Assembly: GCF_029892155.1 (NCBI RefSeq)
Contig: NZ_JARZAG010000012.1
Span: forward strand, 175,010-239,009
Reading direction: 5' to 3'
Source of the DNA: Kitasatospora sp. GAS204B
Lineage (GTDB): Bacteria; Actinomycetota; Actinomycetes; Streptomycetales; Streptomycetaceae
DNA length: 64,000 bases
How positions within the stretch are numbered: position 1 is the first letter of the stretch; each line of letters opens with the position of its first letter. A program made the position numbers and the translations under genes. A model generated the notes under the pieces. It had not been told where the DNA came from. It saw nothing but the letters and a program-made list of their open reading frames with translations, and did no database searches. Below are positions 7,526 through 15,715 of this stretch, piece after piece.

Positions 7526-8686
7526 CTACTTCTTCGCGGCGCGCCCAACGGAATGCCCGGCGGCAGGTGCCGGGACGGTGCCCGGCAGCGCGCTCGGCAC
7601 CCCGGCGGGTGCGACGAAGGCGACCAGCAGCTGCTCCATCAGTGCGCTGCGGGCGGCCTGGTCCAGCTCGTGGGTGGTGGCCCGCTCCAGCCGGCGCACC
7701 GCGAGCGCGGCGGCCTCCACCGCGTCGTCCACCAGCACCGTGCGCAGCCCCGCGTCCAGGTCGGCCAGCCGGCGGCGGCGCATCGACTCGGCCACCTCCG
7801 GCGCGTACTCCAGCGCCAGCGGCTGCACGGAGAACACCTCCAGCCCGGCCGGAGCCGCCTCGGCCGCCAACGCGCGGGTCAACTCGTCGGCGAACCACTG
7901 CCCGTCGCGCAGCGCGGGGCCCGGGGCCGCGTTGCTGTCGCAGGGCAGGGTGCTCGCGGTGCGGGTCAGCACGGCGTGGATCTGCTCGCGCAGGTACTCC
8001 TCGTGGTCGCCCACCGAGAAGACCGCGCGGGCGCTGTCCTTGATCCGCCAGACCACCAGCAACCGGACCACGATCGGCGTCCCGGACCGGTCGGTGACCT
8101 GGACCGGGTCGCTGCGCCAGTGCCGCAGCCGGACGTCCACCCGGCGCCGGCGCACCAGCGGGTTCACCCAGAGCAGCCCCGCCCGACGCACCGTCCCCCG
8201 GTAGCGCCCCCAGCGGCTGAGCACCCGGGTCTCACCGCCCGCGTTGGCCAGCAGCCCTGCCAGCACGACCAGGCCGACCAGCGCGCCCACGGTCGCCGCC
8301 GCCAGTGCCCACCCGGTCACCACCGGCCCACCCGCCAGCCGGGCAGCGCTGCCGCGCAGGTCGGGCAGTGGGTCGGCGAGCTGCGGGATCAGCCCGACCC
8401 GGGCCAGCACCAGGCCGACCGAGCCGAACGAGAGCAGCAGCGCGAGCAGGGCCACCCATCCGGGGAGCGCGAACGCCGCCCGCTCACGCAGTTCCGGGTC
8501 CACCTTCGGGGGGCGGCGGGCGGCGACCTCGGCACGGGTGTCCACACGTTGTGGATGAGCAGCCGGGGCCAGGAGCGCGACGGGATCGGGACCGGGACCG
8601 GTGCCGATCGACCCCTTCGGGAGCGGGGTCGCGCCGGCGAGGGAGCGGCGGGCGAGATCGCGGGGGAAATCGCGGGGGACGTCCAT
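7526..8686 (-). CDS. SPFH/Band 7 (stomatin-like) membrane protein, 386 aa
   Basis: This is a membrane scaffold protein of the SPFH family. A Pro/Arg-rich N-terminus is followed by two hydrophobic segments (about 75-95 and 125-148), then the SPFH domain with GLLWVNPLV, VRLRHWRSDPVQVTDRSG and VVRLLVVWRIKD. A charged helical region follows (LEYAPEVAESMRRRRLADLD), then VDDAVEAAALAVRRLE, consistent with oligomerisation. The order TM-SPFH-coiled region matches stomatin/flotillin relatives that organise membrane microdomains. It is first in an operon with the NlpC/P60 peptidase, suggesting a link to wall remodelling. Confidence 0.87.
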   Translation of the reverse strand: MDVPRDFPRDLARRSLAGATPLPKGSIGTGPGPDPVALLAPAAHPQRVDTRAEVAARRPPKVDPELRERAAFALPGWVALLALLLSFGSVGLVLARVGLIPQLADPLPDLRGSAARLAGGPVVTGWALAAATVGALVGLVVLAGLLANAGGETRVLSRWGRYRGTVRRAGLLWVNPLVRRRRVDVRLRHWRSDPVQVTDRSGTPIVVRLLVVWRIKDSARAVFSVGDHEEYLREQIHAVLTRTASTLPCDSNAAPGPALRDGQWFADELTRALAAEAAPAGLEVFSVQPLALEYAPEVAESMRRRRLADLDAGLRTVLVDDAVEAAALAVRRLERATTHELDQAARSALMEQLLVAFVAPAGVPSALPGTVPAPAAGHSVGRAAKK

Positions 8687-8803
8687 GCGGGATCCTCAGA
8701 GTCGGTTTGTTACGCGCAGTCAGGTTAAGGACATAAGTCAGCAAATGCGACATTTGGCTGATGGTGTGTCGGTTCACCGAGGTGGCGTCGGGCCCGACCC
8801 GAC

Positions 8804-11527
8804 TCAGCGGCGTCGAGCACCCGGACCACGGGCGAGGAGCCGCCTGGTGATCAAGGTCAGCCCCGTGAGGATCAGCAGCACCCCACAACTCGCCGCCCGC
8901 CAGCCTCCGAGCGTGCTCCGGTGCAGCGGGAAGCTGTCCGCCACCGGCGGCGGCCCGAGCAGAAGGACGGAGGGGGAAGCCGGCGGGGCCACCAGCGCTG
9001 GGGAAGGTGAGGTGGAGGTGGAGGTGGACGGGGAGGGTGTCGGTGCGGCGCTGGGCACGCTGCTGCTCGAGATCGCGCCGGCACCAGCACCCGGGCTGCG
9101 GCTCACGCTCGGGCTGCTGCTGACGCTCGGGCGGAGGGTCGCGCTCGGCCTTGGGGTGGCGCTCGCGCCGGCACTCGGGCGGGCGCTCGCACTGGCACCC
9201 GGGCTCAGACCCATGCCGACACTCGGACTCGGGCTGCCGCTCGGGCTGGGGCGTGCGCTCGAACTCGGACTCGAAGTCGGAGTCTGGCTCGGAGTCGGAG
9301 TCGGGGTCGGGCTCGGAGTCGGAGTCGGAGTCGGAGTCGGGGTCGGGCTCGGAGTCGGGCTCGGAGTCGGGCTCGGAGTCGGGCTCGGAGTCGGGCTCGG
9401 GCTCGGGCTCGGAGTCGGGCTCGGGCTCGGGCTCGGGCTTGGAGTCGGGCTCGGCGTCGACGTCGGCGGCACACTCGCACTGGCGCCCCCCGCCACCACG
9501 CGCACCCGCACCGGGTCGCCCGCCGTGGTGTTGCCGGCCCGGTCGGTCGCCGTCGGGGTCAGCAGCTGCTCCCCCGCCGCCAGGTCCCGCATCGCGTTGC
9601 ACCGCCAGCTGCCGTCCACCGCCGCGACCGCCGCGCACAGCGCCCCGTCCCCGCCGGCCACCACCGTCACCGTGGTTCCAGGCTCGCCCTTGCCCGCCAG
9701 GCGCGGGCGCAGCACGCGCAGTTCCTCACCGGGCCCGGGCACCGTGAGCACCGGCTTCGCGGGCGGCACGGTGTCCACCACCAGCGTGGTGGGGCGCCCG
9801 ACCGCGTGGTTGCCCGCCTCGTCCACGGCGGTCGCGGTCAGCACGTGCGGCCCCTCGGCCAGTTCCTCGACCGGCAGGCAGGACCAGGACCGGTCCGCCT
9901 TCACCGCCGTCCGGCACAGCTCGTTGCCGCTGCCACTGCCGCCCCCGTCCGTCACCGAGACCGTGCTCCCGGGTCCGCCCGTGCCGGTGAGCAGCAGCCC
10001 GGGGTCGTTGGTGTACTCGGGCAGCGTGAGGACCGGCACGACCGGCGGCGTCGTGCTGACCGTGATCCGGACCGGTTCCCCGGCCTGCGCCACGCCCCCG
10101 CTGGTGGTCTCGGCCGGCCGTACCGTGTGCTCGCCCTGAGTGAGCGCCGCCTCCGGCCGGCAGGTCCAGCTGCCGTCCCGCGCCACCGTGGCCTGACAGA
10201 GGGTCACCGTGCCTTCCTGAACCGCCACGATCGCGCCCGGCACGCCGTTGTCGCCGGCGAACTGCGGCCGCGCTTCGCCGATCTCGGTGCCCGACACGGG
10301 GCTGGCGAGCTCCGGTTCGGCCGCGCCGACGCCCAGCCGGATCGCCTGGTCCTCCACCTCACCGGCGTCCGCGAAACCATCGGCCGCGACCACCTGGGCG
10401 GGGTCGCGGGCGATCCGCAGCCGCGCCCAGGTGTCGCCGGCGGCGACGCTCGGCGGCACGATCCACTCCAACGTCGCGCTGCTCGCCCCGGGCGGGACGT
10501 CGACCTGGGCCCGCTCGGTCGGCTCGAAGCGGCCGTCGCGGTCGAAATCGATCCAGCCCGCCAGCGTCGCGGCACTCTGGCCCGGGTTGATCGGCACGGT
10601 GACGTCGTAGTAGCCGCCGATCGCGGCGGTCGCCGGGAACACCAGGGTCGGGTCGTTGGCGGTGTGCTCGACCCGGCCCGGCTGGAGTTCCGGCGGCGCG
10701 GGCTGCGGCCCGCTGCCCCGGTGGCCGAGTCCGGCGGTCGGCACCGCACTGCCCGCGTCGCTGCCGAGGAAGAGGTCGGAGATCACGTGCGAGGCGTTCC
10801 CGTACCCGAGCGGCGCGCTGCCCAGCGTCTCGTCCAGCGTGACGGTGAACGCCTGCCGCAGCGCCGGGGGTGCGGTGGTGGTGCCGGGCGCCGCGGTGTC
10901 CCGCCGCTCGACCCGGAAGGTCGCGGTGTCGAAGGTGCCGTCGAGTTCGAGGCTGCCGGCCGGGTCCGCGGTCGCGTCGCCCGAGCCGTCGGTGCTGCTC
11001 GGGGTGAGCGTGCCGCCGTCCGCCGTCCAGCCCCGCCAGGGCGAGCGGGTGGTGAGCGCCGGACCGCCCGGGCTGCCGCCGGTGACGCTCAGTCGGACGG
11101 CCGAGCTGACCCGGCCGCCGGGCCCGTCCGCCGCTCCGGCCAGGCCGCTGACGTGCAGCCGGGGGTTGCGGACCGGCCGGGAGAAGCTGAGCCGCAGGGT
11201 GCCCAGGGTGCGCCAGCTGCCGTCCACCTGCGGGCGGTCCTCGCCGAGCTGGAAGGTCTCGGCGGGCGCCCCGGGGCGGACCCCGTCGACGTAGCCGGCC
11301 GCGCCGGTGGCGTCCAGCGTGCCGGGCGCGGGTCGGGCGGTGATCCCGGGGACGGCGGCGAAGTCGAGGTCGACGTCGAGCCCGGAGCGCAGCACCGCTC
11401 GCTGATTGTCCGACCACGCGTCCGGCGACTGCTGCGCCTGCGAGACGGATGGAAGCCAGCCGACCGTGAGCCCGACGGCCAGCGCCGCCGCGACCACGAC
11501 CGTTCGACGGGTGGTTCCCGCGGGCAT
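8804..11527 (-). CDS. Large secreted surface protein with GEVED-type and Ig-like repeats, 907 aa
   Basis: A signal peptide (residues 1-31, ending VSQAQQ) leads into a beta-rich region. Residues about 310-395 contain GWIDFDRDGRFEPTE and GEVEDQAIRLG, typical of the GEVED domain. Three bacterial Ig-like units follow (about 405-690), each with a GSWTC/RSWSC/GSWRC motif and a DxAGN or equivalent loop. Then comes a Ser/Pro/Thr stalk of roughly 150 residues and a C-terminal membrane helix (RAASCGVLLILTGLTLITRR) with an Arg tail but no sortase motif. This is a cell-surface adhesin-like or structural protein; the ligand is unknown. ATG 11527 has AGGAGGGT directly upstream. It appears monocistronic. 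Confidence 0.85.
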   Translation of the reverse strand: MPAGTTRRTVVVAAALAVGLTVGWLPSVSQAQQSPDAWSDNQRAVLRSGLDVDLDFAAVPGITARPAPGTLDATGAAGYVDGVRPGAPAETFQLGEDRPQVDGSWRTLGTLRLSFSRPVRNPRLHVSGLAGAADGPGGRVSSAVRLSVTGGSPGGPALTTRSPWRGWTADGGTLTPSSTDGSGDATADPAGSLELDGTFDTATFRVERRDTAAPGTTTAPPALRQAFTVTLDETLGSAPLGYGNASHVISDLFLGSDAGSAVPTAGLGHRGSGPQPAPPELQPGRVEHTANDPTLVFPATAAIGGYYDVTVPINPGQSAATLAGWIDFDRDGRFEPTERAQVDVPPGASSATLEWIVPPSVAAGDTWARLRIARDPAQVVAADGFADAGEVEDQAIRLGVGAAEPELASPVSGTEIGEARPQFAGDNGVPGAIVAVQEGTVTLCQATVARDGSWTCRPEAALTQGEHTVRPAETTSGGVAQAGEPVRITVSTTPPVVPVLTLPEYTNDPGLLLTGTGGPGSTVSVTDGGGSGSGNELCRTAVKADRSWSCLPVEELAEGPHVLTATAVDEAGNHAVGRPTTLVVDTVPPAKPVLTVPGPGEELRVLRPRLAGKGEPGTTVTVVAGGDGALCAAVAAVDGSWRCNAMRDLAAGEQLLTPTATDRAGNTTAGDPVRVRVVAGGASASVPPTSTPSPTPSPSPSPSPTPSPSPSPTPSPTPSPTPSPTPSPTPTPTPTPTPSPTPTPTPSQTPTSSPSSSARPSPSGSPSPSVGMGLSPGASASARPSAGASATPRPSATLRPSVSSSPSVSRSPGAGAGAISSSSVPSAAPTPSPSTSTSTSPSPALVAPPASPSVLLLGPPPVADSFPLHRSTLGGWRAASCGVLLILTGLTLITRRLLARGPGARRR
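9256..9465 (-). repeat. Hexameric low-complexity tract encoding the Ser/Pro stalk
   Basis: The DNA is built from 6-base variants of GGAGTC, GGGGTC and GGGCTC on the plus strand, which code for Ser-Pro and Thr-Pro dipeptides on the minus strand. Such arrays tend to change length by slippage, so stalk length may vary between strains. The plus-strand Gly/Val/Leu frame through it is an artefact. Confidence 0.85.
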
Positions 11528-11652
11528 GAGACCCTCCTGTGCACACGATGTGACAAGAAGGAATCACGATCTAACGGTCCGTCACGCACGCCACCCGATC
11601 GAACAGCCTGCGAATCACCCGGACGGGCCCGCCGGGCCGGAGCCGGAAACGC

Positions 11653-11680
11653 CGAAGGCCCCTCGACTGAGGGGCCTTCG
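11653..11680 (-). terminator. Terminator downstream of tRNA-Arg pair
   Basis: A perfect 12-bp stem (11653-11664 with 11669-11680) with loop GACT lies six bases beyond the 3' end of the first tRNA-Arg on the minus strand. It is well placed to end transcription of the tandem tRNA-Arg genes and of nothing else nearby. Confidence 0.85.
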
Positions 11681-11685
11681 ACAGG

Positions 11686-11761
11686 TGGTGCGCTCAGCAG
11701 GATTCGAACCTGCAACCTCTTGATCCGTAGTCAAGTGCTCTATCCGTTGAGCTATGAGCGC
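11686..11761 (-). tRNA. tRNA-Arg (anticodon ACG), copy 1, CCA encoded
   Basis: Read on the minus strand, the 76 bases fold as a complete tRNA: acceptor GCGCTCA, D arm GCTC...GAGC, anticodon stem CTTGA/TCAAG around loop CTACGGA (anticodon ACG), and T arm with GGTTCGAATCC. The 3' CCA is encoded. ACG with inosine modification reads CGU/CGC/CGA Arg codons. Confidence 0.97.
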
Positions 11762-11798
11762 TCGGACGGCCCCGAAAAGGCGACCGCGAGCGGTGGGT

Positions 11799-11874
11799 TG
11801 GTGCGCTCAGCAGGATTCGAACCTGCAACCTCTTGATCCGTAGTCAAGTGCTCTATCCGTTGAGCTATGAGCGC
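11799..11874 (-). tRNA. tRNA-Arg (anticodon ACG), copy 2, CCA encoded
   Basis: This copy is identical to the tRNA at 11686-11761 over the whole 76 bases and is separated from it by 37 bases with no terminator between, so the two are probably processed from one transcript. Confidence 0.97.
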
Positions 11875-11983
11875 TCGCCCTGGTGACTTGGCCACCGGGG
11901 CGGTGCGGGGACAACATTACATGACCGTCGACCTGGGGTGAAATCGATAAGTTCCGGGCAGGTCGACCGGTGCCACCGATGGC

Positions 11984-12017
11984 GAGAGCCCCGCCGACCG
12001 AGGTCGGCGGGGCTCTC
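11984..12017 (-). terminator. Terminator downstream of tRNA-Ser(GCT)
   Basis: Arms 11984-11999 and 12002-12017 are complementary over 14 to 16 bp with a very short loop. The hairpin starts six bases after the 3' end of tRNA-Ser on the minus strand. Confidence 0.85.
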
Positions 12018-12023
12018 ATCGGG

Positions 12024-12114
12024 CGGAGGCTGAGGGATTTGAACCCTCGATGGGCTTTAAGACCCAAACCGCATTAGCAGTGCGGCGCCATAGACCGGAC
12101 TAGGCGAAGCCTCC
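12024..12114 (-). tRNA. tRNA-Ser (anticodon GCT), CCA not encoded
   Basis: The minus-strand sequence folds with acceptor GGAGGCT/AGCCTCC, anticodon stem CCGCA/TGCGG with loop CTGCTAA (anticodon GCT, reading AGC/AGU), a long variable arm typical of tRNA-Ser, and T loop GGTTCAAATCC. The discriminator is G, and the following bases are CCC, so CCA must be added after transcription, unlike the neighbouring tRNA-Arg genes. Confidence 0.96.
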
Positions 12115-12315
12115 ATCCACTCGGCCCATCACCGTCTCCGGTGCGGACCGCGTGCATGCGATGATGCCACAGCTCGGGGCTCCGGCACCAACCACCGCTT
12201 ACGTTACTAGGCGGGTCGTCCTCTCGGCAAAAACAATGGGATACTCCAACCCCCGGAGGCAGCCCGGTCCGCGAGCGCGAACCGCAAGTCGTAAGTCGTG
12301 AGGAGACCTGTCGAC

Positions 12316-15300
12316 GTGAGCAGCAGGCCGATCCGAGGCGCTGCTCGCCTCGCCGCGATACTCGACGCACTGCCCGACGCACTGCTGTTGGTCAACAGCA
12401 ACGGCACGGTGGTGGACGCCAACCAGGCCGCCGTCCGCAGCATGCAGACCCCCGGCACCTCGCTGGTGGGGATGGGCGTGCTCGACCTGCTGCCCGAGTT
12501 CGACCCGAGCCGGATTCCCGGCTCGATGCGTCCCGCGCCCCGTGACCGTGACGAGGTCGACAAGCCGGTCCGGATGACCGCACGGCGCACCGACGGCAGC
12601 ACCTTCCCGGTCGAGGTCTCCGGCAACGACTTCGCCGACGAGCACGGCAGCGAGGGCCGCGGCTACGCGTTCTCCTCCCACACCTCCTATGACTCCTACC
12701 GGGACGGCGGCGCACGCGGCTCGAACGCGGGCGACCTGCTGCTGCTCCTGGTCCGCGACCTCACCAGCCGGCTCGGCGTCGAGGCGGAGCTGCGCCGCCA
12801 GCACAAGCAGACCGAGATGATCCTGCGGGCGGCGGCCGAGGGCGTGCTCGGCGTCGACCTGGAAGGCCGGGTCGTCCTGGTCAATCCGGCGGCCGCGCAC
12901 ATCCTGGACTTCCGGGCCAGCGAGCTGGGCGGGCGCGAGCTGCACCCGCTGGTCCAGCACTCCCGGGCGGACGGCACGCCGCTGGCCGCCGAGGAGTCCG
13001 CGCTGCTCGACACCCTCACCTCGGGCCGCAAGCACCGGGTGCGCGGGGCCACGCTGTGGCGCAAGGACGGCAGAGCGGTCACCGTCGACCTGACGACGGC
13101 TCCGGTGCGCGACGGCGACCAGCTGGTCGGCGCGGTGATGACCTTCACCGACCGGACCAGGGAGCTGGCCCTGACCGCCCGCGCCGAGCACCTGACCGCC
13201 GTGCTGGAGACCGAGGTCAGCGGCGCCCTGGAGGCGCTGCGGCAGCGGATCGACACGCTGGCCGGCGACCCGGCCGGACAGTTGTGGCCGGAGGCCAACT
13301 GGACGCTGCGCGCGCTCGCCGACGACTGCCGGCGGTTCGGCCTGCTGATCGACGGCGTACTGGCGCACCAGCGCCACGAGCACGAACCGGCCGCCGGCGC
13401 GGAGGGACGCGAGGGCGGCGACGCGCTCGACCGCACGCAGACCTCGCTGGACAAGCTGGTCGCGCGGGCGGTGGAGTTCGCCGGGCAGCTGGTCGGCCCG
13501 GGCCGGCTGCGCTTCTCGGTGCACGCCGCCCCCGTCGAGGTGAACGCCGACCACGAGAAGCTCGCCCAGGCACTCGCCCACCTGGTGGCCGATGTGAGCG
13601 GCGCCGAGCTGACCGGCGGCCCCGGCACCGGCGGCGGCCAGCCGCCGACGGTGGTGCTGGCGGCGGCGCAGCGCGGCGAGGTGGCCCGGATCGAGGTGCG
13701 CGGCCCCGGGCGGGGCGGCAGCCGGGTGCACGTGCCGATCGCGCGCGGCCTGGTGGAGCGCCACGGCGGCGTGCTCCAGCCGCACGAGCTGCCCAATCAC
13801 GCGGGCACCACCTATGTGGTGGAGCTGCCGCTGGACCCGGCGACGGCCAAGGCCGCGGCCGCCCGGGCGGCGGCGAACGGCGGGCGGCTGGTGCCCCGGG
13901 AGACCGACACGGCGGTGCTGCCCGATCTGCCGGGCCTGGCGGGCGGACCCACCGCGCCGGCCGAGAGCCCGGCGACGAACGGGGCGAACGGGGCGGACAG
14001 GTCGGACGGCGAGACCGGCTCGACCGAGGGCGCCCCGGCAGCGGTCGGTGGCGCGGCCGGCAGCCGTGCCGAGCGTGGACCGCTCGCCCTTGGCCCCGGT
14101 CCCAGCGGCCCGGACGGTCCCAGCGGCCCGGACGGTTCCAGCGGCCCGAGCGAATCGGCGGGGCGCGGTCCGATCGCGCTCGGCCCCGGCCCGAACCCCA
14201 CCGAACAGCAGCCGACCCAGTCGGCCCGGCGGCGGCGGGCGCTGCCCGCACAGCCGACCGAGCCCGAGCCGCCGGCCGCGGCGCTCGCGCTGCCCGGGGT
14301 GCCGGGGCCCGGCACCCCGCTCTACCCGGGTCTCGAGCACGCGCTGCCGCCCGTGCCGAGCGAGCCGGCGATCGTCGAGGCCGCCGCGGCTCCCGAACAG
14401 CAGCAGCCCACCGGGCGGCGCCGCCGGCTCGGCATCCCTGGCGCGGCACAGCCTGCCTTGGAGCAGGCCCAGCCCGCACTGGAAGCGGCCCGGCCCGCGC
14501 CCGACGCGCCGTCCGCCGGCCCGTCCAGCGCGCTCGCGCTGCCCGAGCCGGCGCCGTCGCTGCCCGCCGTGCCGCCGCAGAGCACCCCGCCGCTGCCGCA
14601 GCAGGTGCCGGTGGGCAGCGGGCTGGGCGAGCTGGCGCCGCCGCGCCCGGCCGGGTTCGCCAGCGCCTTCCCGGCCGCGTTCCCGACGCCGGCCATCGCC
14701 GTCCCGAGCCCCCCGCACGTGCCCGGCCCCGGCGAGCCGCGCACGCCGCCGCGCCCGATCGCCGAGCTGGCCCCGGCCGCGACCGGCACGCCGTCAGGCC
14801 CCGGCGACAGCGACAGCGGGCTGCCCCGGCTCTCCGGCGAGGACGATCCGGTCGCCGCCACCGCCGACGCCACGCCACGGGTGCCCGAGTACCCGGACTA
14901 CCCGACGATGGTCAACCCGGCCGCCGACGGCCGCCCGCGCCGGCTGCTGGTCTGGCCGGAGCCGGACCCGTCGACCAAGCAGGCGCTCCAGGACCGCGGC
15001 TACCGCCCGGTGATAGTCCGCTCCCGCGAGGAGGTGGACGCCCAGGTCGCCGCGTACCCGGCGGCCCTCTTCGTCGACCCGCTGACCGGCCCGATCACCC
15101 GTACCGCGCTGCAGTCGCTGCGCACCGCCGCGCTCAACAGCCGGGTGCCGGTGCTGGTCACCGCCGGTCTCGGCCAGGCCACCAGGGACGCCGCGTACGG
15201 GGCCGACCCGGCCGTGCTGCTGCGGGCGCTGGCGCCCAGGGACAGTGAGAACCACGCCGCCCGGGTGCTGCTGGTGGAGAGCGACCCGGACATCGCCGCC

Positions 15301-15657
15301 GCACTGACCAGCAGCCTGGAGCGGCGCGGCATGCACGTCGAGCACGCCGTCTCGGAGAACGACGCCGTCTCCAAGGCGAGCAGCGTGCAGCCCAACCTGG
15401 TGGTGATGGACCTGCTGCAGATCCGCCGCCGCCGGATGGGCCTGCTCGACTGGCTGCGCGCCAACGACCGCCTGCACCGCACCCCGCTGGTCGTCTACAC
15501 CTCGGTCGACCTCGACCCCGCCGAGCTGCCGCGGCTGCGCACCGGCGAGACCGTGCTCTTCCTGGCCGAGCGTTCCACCAGCGCCGACGTGCAGGCGCGG
15601 ATCGTGGACCTGCTGGGACGGATCGGCTCGCTCGGCGAGGTGACTGCGGCCGGCTGA
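12316..15657 (+). CDS. Large PAS/receiver signalling protein with degenerate histidine kinase core, 1113 aa
   Basis: This is a multi-domain cytoplasmic signalling protein. Two PAS domains lie at about 10-110 (ILDALPDALLLVNSNGTVVDAN) and 165-280 (AAAEGVLGVDLEGRVVLVN). A helical region and kinase-like ATPase fold remnant end at GGSRVHVPIARGLVERHGG and TYVVELPL (about 290-515), but no clear H-box and no canonical N-box or G-box were found. A Pro/Ala/Glu-rich linker of about 350 residues leads to a first receiver-like fold lacking the phospho-Asp (about 874-975) and a second receiver with VVMDLLQ, Asp1032, at about 983-1105. GTG 12316 is preferred over GTG 12298 because AGGAG at 12301-12305 fits only the later start. 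It may act as an adaptor or redox/energy sensor. Confidence 0.8.
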   Translation: MSSRPIRGAARLAAILDALPDALLLVNSNGTVVDANQAAVRSMQTPGTSLVGMGVLDLLPEFDPSRIPGSMRPAPRDRDEVDKPVRMTARRTDGSTFPVEVSGNDFADEHGSEGRGYAFSSHTSYDSYRDGGARGSNAGDLLLLLVRDLTSRLGVEAELRRQHKQTEMILRAAAEGVLGVDLEGRVVLVNPAAAHILDFRASELGGRELHPLVQHSRADGTPLAAEESALLDTLTSGRKHRVRGATLWRKDGRAVTVDLTTAPVRDGDQLVGAVMTFTDRTRELALTARAEHLTAVLETEVSGALEALRQRIDTLAGDPAGQLWPEANWTLRALADDCRRFGLLIDGVLAHQRHEHEPAAGAEGREGGDALDRTQTSLDKLVARAVEFAGQLVGPGRLRFSVHAAPVEVNADHEKLAQALAHLVADVSGAELTGGPGTGGGQPPTVVLAAAQRGEVARIEVRGPGRGGSRVHVPIARGLVERHGGVLQPHELPNHAGTTYVVELPLDPATAKAAAARAAANGGRLVPRETDTAVLPDLPGLAGGPTAPAESPATNGANGADRSDGETGSTEGAPAAVGGAAGSRAERGPLALGPGPSGPDGPSGPDGSSGPSESAGRGPIALGPGPNPTEQQPTQSARRRRALPAQPTEPEPPAAALALPGVPGPGTPLYPGLEHALPPVPSEPAIVEAAAAPEQQQPTGRRRRLGIPGAAQPALEQAQPALEAARPAPDAPSAGPSSALALPEPAPSLPAVPPQSTPPLPQQVPVGSGLGELAPPRPAGFASAFPAAFPTPAIAVPSPPHVPGPGEPRTPPRPIAELAPAATGTPSGPGDSDSGLPRLSGEDDPVAATADATPRVPEYPDYPTMVNPAADGRPRRLLVWPEPDPSTKQALQDRGYRPVIVRSREEVDAQVAAYPAALFVDPLTGPITRTALQSLRTAALNSRVPVLVTAGLGQATRDAAYGADPAVLLRALAPRDSENHAARVLLVESDPDIAAALTSSLERRGMHVEHAVSENDAVSKASSVQPNLVVMDLLQIRRRRMGLLDWLRANDRLHRTPLVVYTSVDLDPAELPRLRTGETVLFLAERSTSADVQARIVDLLGRIGSLGEVTAAG

Positions 15658-15672
15658 CAGGTCGGCTGACGG

Positions 15673-15709
15673 GTCGGCGCCGGGCCCCGTCGCGGGGTCC
15701 GGCGCCGAC
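15673..15709. terminator. Bidirectional terminator hairpin
   Basis: The 17-base arms 15673-15689 and 15693-15709 pair with one G-T wobble around a TCG loop. The hairpin lies between the convergent PAS/receiver gene and acyl-CoA ligase gene, and ends seven bases before the ligase stop. Confidence 0.85.
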
Positions 15710-15715
15710 GCGGCG

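Noticed and set aside
8601..10139. Long plus-strand frame encoding a Gly-Leu-Gly-Val repeat protein
   Set aside because: It is the reverse of the Ser/Pro stalk hexamers in the Ig-like surface protein on the minus strand, which has a signal peptide, ribosome site and recognisable domains. The plus frame has none.
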